Shown: one piece after another, positions 27,758 to 36,929 of the stretch
Layout: each line of letters begins with the position of its first letter
Position numbering within the stretch: the first letter of the stretch is position 1
DNA from: an uncultured Mycoplasmatota bacterium
Lineage (GTDB): Bacteria > Bacillota_I > Bacilli_A > RF39 > UBA660
Assembly: GCA_900543825.1 (NCBI GenBank)
Contig: UQSR01000002.1
Span: forward strand, 1 to 64,000
Length of the DNA stretch: 64,000 nucleotides
Direction of reading: 5' to 3'
Notes under the pieces: model-generated
The model's database searches: none
Seen by the model: the letters and a program-made list of their open reading frames with translations, nothing else
What the model was told of the DNA's origin: nothing
Position numbers and translations under genes: made by a program

Positions 27758-28541
27758 TTCTATCAATAACCTCCTTTGCTAAATTTAAATAAGCAATAGT
27801 GCCTTTGTTTCTAGGTTCATATTCAAGTATTGGTTTACCATGACTAGGAGCTTCAGCTAGCCTTACTAATCTAGGAATAATAGTATCATAAACCCTCTCT
27901 TTAAAGAATCCCTTGATACTTTCAATAACTTCAACACCCAAATTAGTATTAGAGAACATAGTAAGAAGTACCCCTTCAATATCTAAGTTCGGATTAACTT
28001 TCCTTTGTGCCAACATAATAGTATTAATAAGTTGCATAATGCCCTCTAAAGCAAAATATTCACATTGTACCGGAATAAGTACTGAATCAGCAGCAGCCAA
28101 AGCATTAGTAGTAAGAATACCAAGACTAGGAGGACAATCAATTAAAATAAAATCATATTCATCTTTAACTTTACCAAGTTCATCCTTAAGTCTAGTTACC
28201 CTATTAAATTTTACTCCTGTTTCTTTCGCTTTTCTCTCAAGTTCGATAAGTTCCATATCTACACCTGCTAGATTTAGATAAGCAGGCAATAAATATAAAT
28301 TCTTACTTTTAGTTTTAATAATTGAGCCATTAATATCACTCTTCATAGTAAGAACTTCATAAATACTACTAGAGATATCTCCTTTATCAACTCCAACTCC
28401 TGTAGTAGCATTTCCCTGCGGATCCAAATCCACAAGTAAAACTTTTTTATTTAAAACTCCTAAAGAGGCAGATAAATTTATACTAGTAGTGGTTTTACCA
28501 ACACCACCCTTTTGGTTTACAATTGCAATAATTTTTCCCAT
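27729..28541 (-). CDS. parA: Chromosome partitioning ATPase ParA (Soj)
   Basis: Deviant Walker ATPase working with ParB, and in Bacillus also controlling DnaA. The 270-residue protein begins MGKIIAIVNQKGGVGKTTTS with the signature Lys (KGGVGKT), then LLVDLDPQGNATTG and LIDCPPSLG. It ends ...LAKEVIDRNG. AAGGTG precedes the ATG. It is the last gene before transcription changes direction at the putative origin. Confidence 0.96.
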   Translation of the reverse strand: MGKIIAIVNQKGGVGKTTTSINLSASLGVLNKKVLLVDLDPQGNATTGVGVDKGDISSSIYEVLTMKSDINGSIIKTKSKNLYLLPAYLNLAGVDMELIELERKAKETGVKFNRVTRLKDELGKVKDEYDFILIDCPPSLGILTTNALAAADSVLIPVQCEYFALEGIMQLINTIMLAQRKVNPNLDIEGVLLTMFSNTNLGVEVIESIKGFFKERVYDTIIPRLVRLAEAPSHGKPILEYEPRNKGTIAYLNLAKEVIDRNGTEKESTR

Positions 28542-28600
28542 AATGTCACCTTATTTTCCTCAATTACAATTGTATCAAAAAAAGTCAAAAAAAGAAAGTA

Positions 28601-28632
28601 GTTTTTAAATATTTTATAATATCATTAAAAAC
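28601..28632. repeat. Inverted repeat in the parA-rpmH spacer
   Basis: GTTTTTAA and TTAAAAAC form perfect 8-bp arms around 16 bases of pure A/T. It lies in the 190-base divergent spacer at the strand switch. It might be an unwinding-prone or regulatory element; no DnaA box (TTATNCACA) is present in the spacer. Confidence 0.4.
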
Positions 28633-28669
28633 ATAATCAAAGTCTATATATAAAAGTTCTAAAAATCAC

Positions 28670-28698
28670 TTGACATAATTAAAATTAAAATATATAAT
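28670..28698 (+). promoter_or_regulatory. SigA promoter of rpmH
   Basis: TTGACA, 17-base spacer, TATAAT: a perfect consensus promoter 34 bases before the rpmH start. Confidence 0.85.
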
Positions 28699-28731
28699 AA
28701 AGTAGCATTTGACTTGGAGGTGTATTATATA

Positions 28732-28854
28732 ATGAAAAGAACTTATCAACCAAATAATAGAAAAAAAGCAAAAAAACATGGTTTCTTTGCTAGAGTTAAA
28801 GGTAATGTTTTAAAGAAAAGAAGAGCTAAAAAAAGAAAAAAATTATGTGCATAA
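28732..28854 (+). CDS. rpmH: Ribosomal protein L34
   Basis: A 40-residue basic protein starting [21 protein letters not shown] and ending in a Lys/Arg-rich tail. Usual length is 44; the loop after HGFFAR (normally MSTKGGRxVL) is about four residues shorter, reading VKGNVL. GGAGG is upstream of the ATG. It opens the conserved origin-proximal operon with rnpA. Confidence 0.95.
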   Translation: MKRTYQPNNRKKAKKHGFFARVKGNVLKKRRAKKRKKLCA

Positions 28855-28884
28855 TTTTGTTTTCTTTTTTTCTTTTTATCTAAT

Positions 28885-29211
28885 ATGAAAAAAATAGATA
28901 TAATAAAATCATCTCGTGAATACACAGAGATAATAAATTTAGGTAATGCTAAAAAAAGTAAATACTTCAGCATCTATTATCGAAAGAATAACAAAGATAA
29001 TAGATATGGTATCACAGTACCAAAGAAAACAGATACTGCTGTTGGAAGAAATAAAATAAAAAGAAGGGCAAAAAACATTATCGATAACAATAAAAACACT
29101 ATACAAAACGGTTATGACTATGTTATAATTGTTAGGAAAGGCATATTAGAATTAACGTATAAAGATATGGAAAAAGAATTGTTAAAACTAATAAAAAGTA
29201 TAGGTGATTAA
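28885..29211 (+). CDS. rnpA: Ribonuclease P protein component
   Basis: Protein subunit that helps the RNase P ribozyme bind pre-tRNA 5' leaders. The 108-residue product has a basic N-terminal half with the RNR signature VGRNKIKRRAKNII (about residues 52-65), and the central-cleft strand YGITVPKK. It lies 30 bases after rpmH and its last codons contain the ribosome binding site of yidC. Confidence 0.94.
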   Translation: MKKIDIIKSSREYTEIINLGNAKKSKYFSIYYRKNNKDNRYGITVPKKTDTAVGRNKIKRRAKNIIDNNKNTIQNGYDYVIIVRKGILELTYKDMEKELLKLIKSIGD

Positions 29212-29212
29212 T

Positions 29213-30157
29213 TTGAAAAAGAAAAATGCAAAAGTACTACTATTAATAATAAGTTTAATAATGCTTACTGGATGTACTAAAACATTAACAGACGAAAATA
29301 AAAAAGCAGTAAAATTTGAGGATACTGGAAAAACTTTAACAGAAAATGTTTTATGTAGACCAACCGAAGAAAAAGTAATAGAACTATATAAGGAAAATGG
29401 AGTAGATACAGACAAACTACCAGTTTGCGAAAACTTCAAACCATTTGACAATTATGAAGGCCTATGGACAACCATATTTGTAAAACCACTTGCTTGGTTA
29501 TTAATAAAGGTTGGCGCATTGTTAACTAGTATAAATCTAAGTAAAGGATTAGCAAATGGATTAGCTATAATATTATCAGGTTTAGCTATAAGACTTATAT
29601 TAGCACCATTTACTAAAAAAACTGCTATGCAATCAGAAAAATTAAAAGAAATTCAACCACAATTAACAAAATTAGAAGCTAAGTATAAAAATAGAACAAG
29701 TGAAGAAGATCAAAAAAGAAAAGCAGAAGAAATGATGATGATTTATCAAAAAAATAAAATAAATCCATTTTCAAGTTGCTTACTATCATTTATTCAAATA
29801 CCACTATTATTTGCATACTTAGAAGCCATAAATAGAACTCCAGTAATATTTGAAAATAAATTTCTAAGTTTAGACATGGGAACTACTATGTCACATGGAT
29901 TATTTTCTAGCAATTGGTATGCATATTTAATATTCTTACTACTAATACTAGGAACATCATATCTATCATTTAGAAAAACATTAAAAGATCAAACAGCTAT
30001 GCAAGGACAAATGAAAGGTACCATTTACTTTATGTTAGCTATGATAGCCATAGCAGCATTCAGTTTACCAGTAGCATTAGGATTATATTGGATAACTTCA
30101 TCAATGTTTACTGTAGTTCAAAATAAACTAGTTGAAGGAAAGAAGGCTAAGAAGTAA
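29213..30157 (+). CDS. yidC: Membrane protein insertase YidC (SpoIIIJ-like)
   Basis: Inserts and folds membrane proteins with or without Sec. The 314-residue precursor has a lipoprotein signal (IISLIMLTGC, lipobox LTGC) and five-helix core with the hydrophilic groove; MQSEKLKEIQPQLTKLEAKYK is the conserved cytoplasmic coiled coil. The start TTG at 29213 is six bases from AGGTG; a GTG at 29204 is the alternative. In sporulators this copy is the SpoIIIJ type next to jag. It overlaps jag by one base. Confidence 0.95.
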   Translation: MKKKNAKVLLLIISLIMLTGCTKTLTDENKKAVKFEDTGKTLTENVLCRPTEEKVIELYKENGVDTDKLPVCENFKPFDNYEGLWTTIFVKPLAWLLIKVGALLTSINLSKGLANGLAIILSGLAIRLILAPFTKKTAMQSEKLKEIQPQLTKLEAKYKNRTSEEDQKRKAEEMMMIYQKNKINPFSSCLLSFIQIPLLFAYLEAINRTPVIFENKFLSLDMGTTMSHGLFSSNWYAYLIFLLLILGTSYLSFRKTLKDQTAMQGQMKGTIYFMLAMIAIAAFSLPVALGLYWITSSMFTVVQNKLVEGKKAKK

Positions 30158-30765
30158 TGAAGACATATACGTTTGAAGGAAAAACAAAAGAAGCTGCTGT
30201 AGAGTTAGCATTAGAAGAATTAAAAATAAGTGAAGAAGACCTAATAATAAATAATATTACAGAAAAATCAGGATTATTAAAAAAATCAGTTGAAATAGAA
30301 GTATTAAATATAAATGAAATAATAACATTTATCAAAGAAACAATAAGTAAAATAACAAAATTAATGGGAACTGAATCAAATCTTGAAGTAAGAAGAAGAG
30401 ACAATAGTATTTCAGTAACAATTTTCTCAGATAATAATTCAATTCTAATTGGAAAAAATGGAAAAAATGTAGCAGCTCTACAATTAATAATAAGACAAAT
30501 GGTAAATTCAAAATTAAAAGAACATTTATCAATAATTATAGATGTTGGAAACTATAAAGAGAAAAGAGTTAAAAGTATTGAAATATTAGCTAAAAGATTA
30601 GCTAGAGAAGCTCATAAAACTAAAACAGAAGTAACTATGGATAGTATGAATTCTTATGAAAGAAGAATTGTTCATTCAGTTTTAGCGGATGATAAATATG
30701 TATATACAGAATCAATTGGTGAAGAACCAAATAGAAAAGTAGTAATAAAATTAAAGGAAGAGTAA
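30157..30765 (+). CDS. jag: RNA-binding protein KhpB/Jag
   Basis: A 202-residue RNA-binding protein, partner of KhpA in wall synthesis and division control. Domains in order: Jag_N (MKTYTFEGKTKEAAVELALEEL, about 1-50), KH-II (LIGKNGKNVAALQLIIRQM, about 90-125), R3H (NSYERRIVHSVLADDKYVYTESIGEEPNRKVVI, about 165-200). The ATG overlaps the yidC stop (TAATG). Confidence 0.94.
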   Translation: MKTYTFEGKTKEAAVELALEELKISEEDLIINNITEKSGLLKKSVEIEVLNINEIITFIKETISKITKLMGTESNLEVRRRDNSISVTIFSDNNSILIGKNGKNVAALQLIIRQMVNSKLKEHLSIIIDVGNYKEKRVKSIEILAKRLAREAHKTKTEVTMDSMNSYERRIVHSVLADDKYVYTESIGEEPNRKVVIKLKEE

Positions 30766-30789
30766 TCTTCTTTTTATTTTTCTTACTAC

Positions 30790-30818
30790 TTGCATATAAT
30801 AAAGGTATATGTTATAAT
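30790..30818 (+). promoter_or_regulatory. Promoter of the MscS-like gene
   Basis: TTGCAT, 17 bases, TATAAT, 31 bases before the start codon. Confidence 0.6.
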
Positions 30819-30849
30819 TGTTCTTCCATAAACGAAAGGAGATGGATAA

Positions 30850-31707
30850 ATGAATTATATAAATGAACTAAAAGAAATTTTAAAGTTAAATAATATTTAT
30901 GTCCAATTAACGCTTAAAACAATTTTATGTATACTAATAATATATATTATTGAAAAAATAGGCATAAAGTTATTAAAGAAAACCAAGGATGATAAAAAAG
31001 AATATAATTATACTCAAAAATTCAAATTAATAATCAAAATAATAATGTATAGTATAATAATCATCATTTGGAGTAGATTTATTAAAGATGCATTAACATT
31101 TATAAGTGTCATATCAGCGGCTTTTACAATAGCTCTAAGAGATTTAATATTTAATTTCTTCTGTGGTATATATATTAAAATAAATAAACCATTTGAAGTT
31201 GAAGATCGTATTGAAATAGATGAATATAAAGGTGATGTAGTAAATATAAAAGCCATGAATTTTGAAATATTAGAAGTAGATAATAATGCCTTATCAGGCC
31301 AAAGTACAGGTATAATTATCCACTTACCAAATTCAATAATATTTCATTATCCATTAAGAAACTATAATAAAGCCTTTAAATATATTTGGGATGAAATAAC
31401 CATCAATGTTCCACTAGATTGTGATCTAGTAAAAGCAAAAAGCACCATCTATAAAATAGTTAATTCCAACGAGATATTAAAAAAGGTACCAGCCAAGTTA
31501 AAAAAACAAATTAATAATGTAACCAATAATTATCGTATATATTATAACCATTATGAGCCAATAATATATACCAAAGTAGAAGATGACCATATATCATTGC
31601 AATTAAGATATTTGGTTCATCCAAAAAAAGCCAGATTTGTTGAATCAACTATATGGAACAATATATTAACAGCATATAAAAATAATGAAATAGAATTATA
31701 TAAATAA
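30850..31707 (+). CDS. MscS-family mechanosensitive channel
   Basis: A 285-residue protein with three helices followed by the MscS fold. The pore helix region (FISVISAAFTIALRDLIFNFFCGIYI) and the beta domain PFEVEDRIEIDEYKGDVVNIKAMNFEI are characteristic. It would release solutes on hypo-osmotic shock. It is inserted between jag and mnmE, which are adjacent in Bacillus, and has its own promoter. Confidence 0.88.
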   Translation: MNYINELKEILKLNNIYVQLTLKTILCILIIYIIEKIGIKLLKKTKDDKKEYNYTQKFKLIIKIIMYSIIIIIWSRFIKDALTFISVISAAFTIALRDLIFNFFCGIYIKINKPFEVEDRIEIDEYKGDVVNIKAMNFEILEVDNNALSGQSTGIIIHLPNSIIFHYPLRNYNKAFKYIWDEITINVPLDCDLVKAKSTIYKIVNSNEILKKVPAKLKKQINNVTNNYRIYYNHYEPIIYTKVEDDHISLQLRYLVHPKKARFVESTIWNNILTAYKNNEIELYK

Positions 31708-31768
31708 TAATTCTTTTCTTTTTTCTATAATTGTGCTAAAATACTAAGGAGGAAAGAAGGAATATATT

Positions 31769-33115
31769 ATGAATGATACCATAGCAGCCATATCAACTAC
31801 TACTGGTATAGGAGCCATATCAATAATAAGATTAAGTGGTCCAGAATCTTTAGAAATAGCTAGCAAAGTATTTACTAAAGATTTAACCAAAGTAGAAACA
31901 CATACCATTCATTATGGATATATAAAAAATAACAATGAAAAAATAGATGAAGTATTAGTAAGTGTAATGAAAGCCCCAAAAACATTTACTAAAGAAGATA
32001 TTGTAGAAATAAATTGTCACGGAGGAATAGCTACAACTAATAAAGTATTAGAAATACTTTTAAATAACGGAGCAAGATTAGCAGAACCCGGAGAATTCAC
32101 TAAAAGGGCATTCCTAAATGGTAGAATAGACCTATTAGAAGCAGAAGCTACTATGGATTTAATATCATCAAAATCAGATAAAGCAAGAAAAATGTCATTA
32201 AATACTTTAACAGGAGAAACTTCTAACTTGATAAAAGATCTTCGTAGTGATATAGTAGGTATCATAAGTAATATTGAAGTAAATATAGATTATCCCGAGT
32301 ATGAAGATATCGAAGTTCTTACCAATGAAAAAATATTACCAGAAATACAAAAATTCAAAGAAAAATTAGAAAAAATAATAAAAAAATCCCAAGACAGTAA
32401 AGTAATCAAAGAAGGTATAAAAGTAGGTATCATAGGTAAACCAAACGTCGGAAAAAGTAGTCTCCTAAATTCACTATTAGAAGAAGAAAAAGCAATAGTT
32501 ACAAACGTTCCTGGCACTACAAGAGACATAGTAGAAGGAACTATAATATTAGATAATGTAATCTTAAATATTATAGATACCGCTGGTATTAGAGAGTCTG
32601 ATGACATCGTAGAGAAAATAGGTATAGAAAAAAGTCTAACAATAATAAATGAAGCGGACTTAGTAATATTTATTTTAAATAACAATGAAAAAATAACAGC
32701 AGAAGAAAAAGGATTATTAGAAAAACTAAAAGATAAAAAGAAAATAATAGTAATAAATAAAATAGATCTAGAAAACAAATTAGATAAAAGTATTTTAGAT
32801 AACTATATAGAAATATCAGCTAAAGAGAATATCGGTATAGAAAAAATAAAAGACGAAATAAAAAGATTATTCAATCTCGGAGAATTAGAAGCAAGTGATC
32901 TAACATATATGTCAAATGCTAGAAGTATCAGTCTTCTAGGAAAATCTTTAAATAATATAAATGATGCAATAAGTGAAATAAATAATAATAGCCCAATAGA
33001 TATTGTAGAATTTCATCTTAAGGATGCATGGAATAACTTAGGAGAAATAATAGGAGAAACATATACTGATGAGTTACTAGATGAACTCTTTAGTCGTTTC
33101 TGTTTAGGAAAGTAG
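31769..33115 (+). CDS. mnmE: tRNA modification GTPase MnmE
   Basis: With MnmG it adds aminomethyl groups to wobble U34 of certain tRNAs. The 448-residue protein has the N-terminal tetrahydrofolate-binding domain (IAAISTTTGIGAISIIRLSG), the helical domain, a G domain with GKPNVGKSSLLN, DTAGIRE and NKID, and the C-terminal FCLGK whose Cys is invariant. GGAGG is upstream. mnmG follows after ten bases. Confidence 0.97.
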   Translation: MNDTIAAISTTTGIGAISIIRLSGPESLEIASKVFTKDLTKVETHTIHYGYIKNNNEKIDEVLVSVMKAPKTFTKEDIVEINCHGGIATTNKVLEILLNNGARLAEPGEFTKRAFLNGRIDLLEAEATMDLISSKSDKARKMSLNTLTGETSNLIKDLRSDIVGIISNIEVNIDYPEYEDIEVLTNEKILPEIQKFKEKLEKIIKKSQDSKVIKEGIKVGIIGKPNVGKSSLLNSLLEEEKAIVTNVPGTTRDIVEGTIILDNVILNIIDTAGIRESDDIVEKIGIEKSLTIINEADLVIFILNNNEKITAEEKGLLEKLKDKKKIIVINKIDLENKLDKSILDNYIEISAKENIGIEKIKDEIKRLFNLGELEASDLTYMSNARSISLLGKSLNNINDAISEINNNSPIDIVEFHLKDAWNNLGEIIGETYTDELLDELFSRFCLGK

Positions 33116-33125
33116 GTGAAAGTAT

Positions 33126-34964
33126 ATGAATTATGAAATAATAGTAGTAGGGGGAGGCCATGCCGGTTGTGAAGCAGCCGTAGCAGCAGCAAGAAAAGGG
33201 CATAAAACTCTATTAGTAACAGGAAATATAAATAACATAGCAACAATGCCATGTAATCCATCTATAGGAGGTTCCGCTAAAGGAATAATAGTTAGAGAAA
33301 TAGATGCTTTAGGTGGAGTAATGGGTGAAGTAGCAGATAAAACATTAATTCAAATGAAAATGTTAAATTATGCCAAGGGCCCAGCAGTAAAATCACTTCG
33401 TGCTCAAGCAGACAAAATAACATATCCAAAAGAAATGTTAAAACTATTAAGACAAGAAAAAAATTTAACTATTAAAGAAGCCATGGTTGAAGATTTAATA
33501 GTAAAAGATAATACCGTATATGGAGTAGTATTAGCCACAGGAGAAAATATAACATCAAATGCAGTTATATTAACAACAGGAACTTATTTAAAATCAGATA
33601 TTCTAATAGGAAACACTAGAACAAGAAGTGGTCCACACAATGAAAAACCATCAATGCATTTATCAGATAATTTAAAAAAGTATGGCTTTAAAATATTAAG
33701 GTTAAAAACAGGAACTCCACCACGAATAGATAGAAGTACCATAGATTTTACAAAGACTAAAAGAGAAGATGGTGATAAAAAATACTATACATTTTCTCAT
33801 ACTAATAAACCAGTCTATGATATAAATGCACAAGAACCATGTTACTTAATATATACAACAGAAGAAACAAAAAAAATCATATATGATAATCTAAACAAGT
33901 CAAGCATGTACGGAGGACTAGACGATATAACTGGTGTTGGGCCTAGATATTGTCCATCCATAGAAGATAAAATGGTAAGGTTCAGTGATAAAGATAAACA
34001 CCAATTATTCTTAGAACCAGAAAGCCTATACTATGATGATATATATCTTCAAGGTTTCTCTACAAGTATGCCAAAAGAAATTCAAGAAAAAATGGTTCAT
34101 TCATTACCAGGATTAGAAAACGCTAAAATATTAAGATATGCCTATGCTATAGAATATGATGCCATCTATCCAACACAAGTAAAACCAAATCTAGAAACAA
34201 AAGTATTAAATGGCTTATTTACAGCAGGACAAATAAATGGAACCAGTGGTTACGAAGAAGCAGCTTGTCAAGGCTTAATAGCAGGAATAAATGCCTCATT
34301 AAAATTAGAAAATAAAGAACCATTAATTCTAAAAAGAAATGAAGCATATATAGGAGTACTAATTGATGACTTAGTAACAAAAGGAACCAAAGAACCATAT
34401 CGTATGTTAACATCACGAGCAGAATATAGATTACTACTAAGACATGATAATAGTGATTTAAGATTAAGAGAATATGGTCATAAAGTAGGACTAATAAATG
34501 GTGAAAAGTATGATAAATTTACAAATAAAAAAAATAATATCGAAGAGTTAAAAAATAAACTAAAAGAAACAAAAATAAAAGTAGACAACGAAAAAAGAAG
34601 AGTAACAACATCAGTATATGATTACTTAAAAAATCCAACATCAAATCTAAAAGCAATAATAGAAACATATAACCTAGATTTAAATTACGATGACGATGTT
34701 ATAGAAGAAGTAGAAATACAAATAAAATACGAAGGATATATAAAGAAAGTAGAACGTGAAGCAGAAAAAATGCTAAAGAACAGCGAAAAACAAATACCTG
34801 AAGATATAGATTATGATAAAGTTCCAAATCTAGCTAGTGAAGCAAGACAAAAATTAAAAGAAGTAAGACCACTAAACATAGCTCAAGCAATAAGAATAAG
34901 TGGTGTAAACCCATCTGACATATCTATACTATTAGTATATTTAAGGAAACAATATAATGAATAA
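33126..34964 (+). CDS. mnmG: tRNA uridine modification enzyme MnmG (GidA)
   Basis: FAD-dependent partner of MnmE. The 612-residue protein has the dinucleotide-binding VVGGGHAGCEAA at the N-terminus, AMPCNPSIGG, the second signature GLFTAGQINGTSGYEEAACQGL and a helical C-terminus that binds MnmE. It overlaps rsmG by eight bases. Confidence 0.98.
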   Translation: MNYEIIVVGGGHAGCEAAVAAARKGHKTLLVTGNINNIATMPCNPSIGGSAKGIIVREIDALGGVMGEVADKTLIQMKMLNYAKGPAVKSLRAQADKITYPKEMLKLLRQEKNLTIKEAMVEDLIVKDNTVYGVVLATGENITSNAVILTTGTYLKSDILIGNTRTRSGPHNEKPSMHLSDNLKKYGFKILRLKTGTPPRIDRSTIDFTKTKREDGDKKYYTFSHTNKPVYDINAQEPCYLIYTTEETKKIIYDNLNKSSMYGGLDDITGVGPRYCPSIEDKMVRFSDKDKHQLFLEPESLYYDDIYLQGFSTSMPKEIQEKMVHSLPGLENAKILRYAYAIEYDAIYPTQVKPNLETKVLNGLFTAGQINGTSGYEEAACQGLIAGINASLKLENKEPLILKRNEAYIGVLIDDLVTKGTKEPYRMLTSRAEYRLLLRHDNSDLRLREYGHKVGLINGEKYDKFTNKKNNIEELKNKLKETKIKVDNEKRRVTTSVYDYLKNPTSNLKAIIETYNLDLNYDDDVIEEVEIQIKYEGYIKKVEREAEKMLKNSEKQIPEDIDYDKVPNLASEARQKLKEVRPLNIAQAIRISGVNPSDISILLVYLRKQYNE

Positions 34965-35658
34965 AGAAGAATTTATAAAAGAATTAAAAAAACTAAATAT
35001 AGAACTAAATAACGATACACTAGCTAAATTAGATGAATACTATAATATATTAAATGAAGAAAATAAAAAATATAATCTAACTAGAATAATAACTAAAGAA
35101 GAAGTATATCTAAAACACTTCTATGACAGTCTAACAATAACAAAAATAATAAATATTAAAGATCAAAGTATATGTGATTTAGGTTCTGGAGCGGGATTCC
35201 CAGGACTAGTTCTAGCTATATGCTTTCCATCCACCAATATAACTTTGATAGAGTCAAATGGAAAAAAATGTTACTTTCTAAATTTAGTAAAAGAAAAATT
35301 AAATTTATCAAATGTTACTGTTTTAAATACTAGAATAGAAGAATATGCCAAAATAAACAGAGAAAAATATAGTGTAGTAACCGCTAGAGCGGTGGCTCCA
35401 TTAAAACACTTATTAGAATATGGCATTCCATTAGTAAAAGTAAATGGCTATTTTATAGCAATGAAATCAAATATCGAAAAAGAAGAATATAACATAAATA
35501 ACTATTTAACCAAATTAAATATTGTAGAAAAAGATAGAATAGTATTTAATCTCCCATTTGAAGACAGTTTAAGAACATTAGTAAAATATCAAAAGCAAAA
35601 AGAAACAGACTTAAAATATCCAAGAAAATATAACGAAATATTAAAAAAAGAAATATAA
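34957..35658 (+). CDS. rsmG: 16S rRNA m7G527 methyltransferase RsmG (GidB)
   Basis: SAM-dependent methylation of G527 in 16S rRNA. The 233-residue protein has motif I DLGSGAGFPGLVLA, LIESNGKKCYFL and the VVTARAVAPLKHLLEY block. It is coupled to mnmG through an eight-base overlap. Mutations in this gene commonly give low-level streptomycin resistance in other bacteria. Confidence 0.96.
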   Translation: MNKEEFIKELKKLNIELNNDTLAKLDEYYNILNEENKKYNLTRIITKEEVYLKHFYDSLTITKIINIKDQSICDLGSGAGFPGLVLAICFPSTNITLIESNGKKCYFLNLVKEKLNLSNVTVLNTRIEEYAKINREKYSVVTARAVAPLKHLLEYGIPLVKVNGYFIAMKSNIEKEEYNINNYLTKLNIVEKDRIVFNLPFEDSLRTLVKYQKQKETDLKYPRKYNEILKKEI

Positions 35659-35705
35659 AAATCAAAATTATATTTCTTTCTGTTTATTAAATTAATTAAA
35701 ACATC

Positions 35706-35734
35706 TTGAAAAAAGACAAAAATTATAGTATTAT
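35706..35734 (+). promoter_or_regulatory. Promoter of noc
   Basis: TTGAAA, 17 bases, TATTAT, 40 bases before the noc start. Confidence 0.6.
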
Positions 35735-35774
35735 TATATTAGTGTAGGAAAGAATACGAAAAGAGGGTATAAGT

Positions 35775-36875
35775 ATGAAGATGAATAAAGAAGTCGTAAT
35801 GGTTAGATTAACAGATATAATTCCTAATAGATTTCAGCCTAGATTAACATTTGATGAAGAAGCCTTAAACGAACTAGCAAACTCAATTAGGGAACATGGA
35901 ATAATACAACCCCTAATATTGAGAGATTTAGGAAGTAAATATGAAATAATAGCAGGAGAAAGAAGATATAAAGCTGCCACATTAGCTGGCTTAACAGAAG
36001 TTCCCGCTATAGTAGGAGCAATGGATGATCAAACTAGTGCTGAATTAGCTTTAATAGAAAATATTCAAAGAAAAGACTTATCTGCTATTGAAGAAGCAAA
36101 GTCATACAAAAAAATATTAGATATGGGTAACTTTACTCAAGAAGAATTAGCTAAAAGAATGGGTAAAGCACAATCAACAATAGCTAATAAAATGAGACTA
36201 TTATCTCTAACAAATGAAGTTCAAGTGGCGCTAATGAATAATTTAATATCTGAAAGACATGCTAGATGTTTACTTCAAATAAAAGATGAAGATAAACAAA
36301 AAGAAGTATTAAATAAAATAATATCTGAAAGAATGAATGTAAGAGATACTGATAACTATATAAAAAACATGTTAGGAATACCAAATAATACACAGGCTCC
36401 CGCTCTAGAAACTCATGAAGTAGAGCTACCTAAAGAACTTGTAACACCAGTAGCAGAACCAATACAACCAGCTCCAACACCAGAGGTTAGTAATATCAAT
36501 ATAGAACCAGAAGTTACAAAAAATAATACTATCGAGAATCCTAATGTATATACCCAAACAGACAATAAAGATTTTGTTAACATAGGCAGTTTAAATGAAG
36601 ATAATAGTGTAAAGAATGCCTTAAATGATTTAAACGTAACAGATAAAACTTCTACTATTTTTAATGATAGCACTTCAAGTATAGAGGAAACACCAAAAAT
36701 TAACATTCCTAAACAAGAAAAACAAATAGACAACATGTCTAAAGTAAAATTAGCTACCGCTATTAGACTAGCAAAAGACACTGTAGAAGATATAAAAACA
36801 GCAGGTTACAAAGTAACAATGGAAGAAAAAGATTTAGATGATAACTACGAAATAATAATAAAAGTAGAAAAATAA
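35775..36875 (+). CDS. noc: Nucleoid occlusion protein Noc-like (ParB family)
   Basis: A second ParB-family protein. By position after rsmG and by the opening IIPNRFQPRLTFDEEALNELANSIREHGIIQP it matches Noc, which binds its own sites and prevents division over the nucleoid. The CTP-binding domain (GERRYKAATLAG), ENIQRKDL and helix-turn-helix (QEELAKRMGKAQSTIANKMRLL) are intact. The 366 residues exceed Bacillus Noc because of a Pro/Asn/Thr-rich linker (about 215-310) before the C-terminal domain. Noc normally has a membrane-binding N-terminal amphipathic helix; only a short N-terminus is seen here. Confidence 0.82.
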   Translation: MKMNKEVVMVRLTDIIPNRFQPRLTFDEEALNELANSIREHGIIQPLILRDLGSKYEIIAGERRYKAATLAGLTEVPAIVGAMDDQTSAELALIENIQRKDLSAIEEAKSYKKILDMGNFTQEELAKRMGKAQSTIANKMRLLSLTNEVQVALMNNLISERHARCLLQIKDEDKQKEVLNKIISERMNVRDTDNYIKNMLGIPNNTQAPALETHEVELPKELVTPVAEPIQPAPTPEVSNINIEPEVTKNNTIENPNVYTQTDNKDFVNIGSLNEDNSVKNALNDLNVTDKTSTIFNDSTSSIEETPKINIPKQEKQIDNMSKVKLATAIRLAKDTVEDIKTAGYKVTMEEKDLDDNYEIIIKVEK

Positions 36876-36890
36876 TGTATAAATAAAATA

Positions 36891-36929
36891 AATATCACTC
36901 ATAATTAAATAGAAAGAGTGATATTTTTT
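36891..36929 (+). terminator. Terminator-like hairpin enclosing the spoIIR ribosome binding site
   Basis: AATATCACTC and GAGTGATATT form a perfect 10-bp stem (36891-36900, 36916-36925) followed by TTTT and then the spoIIR ATG. The likely ribosome binding site AAAGAG runs into the 3' arm. It can end noc transcription and also mask spoIIR on read-through RNA. Confidence 0.65.
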
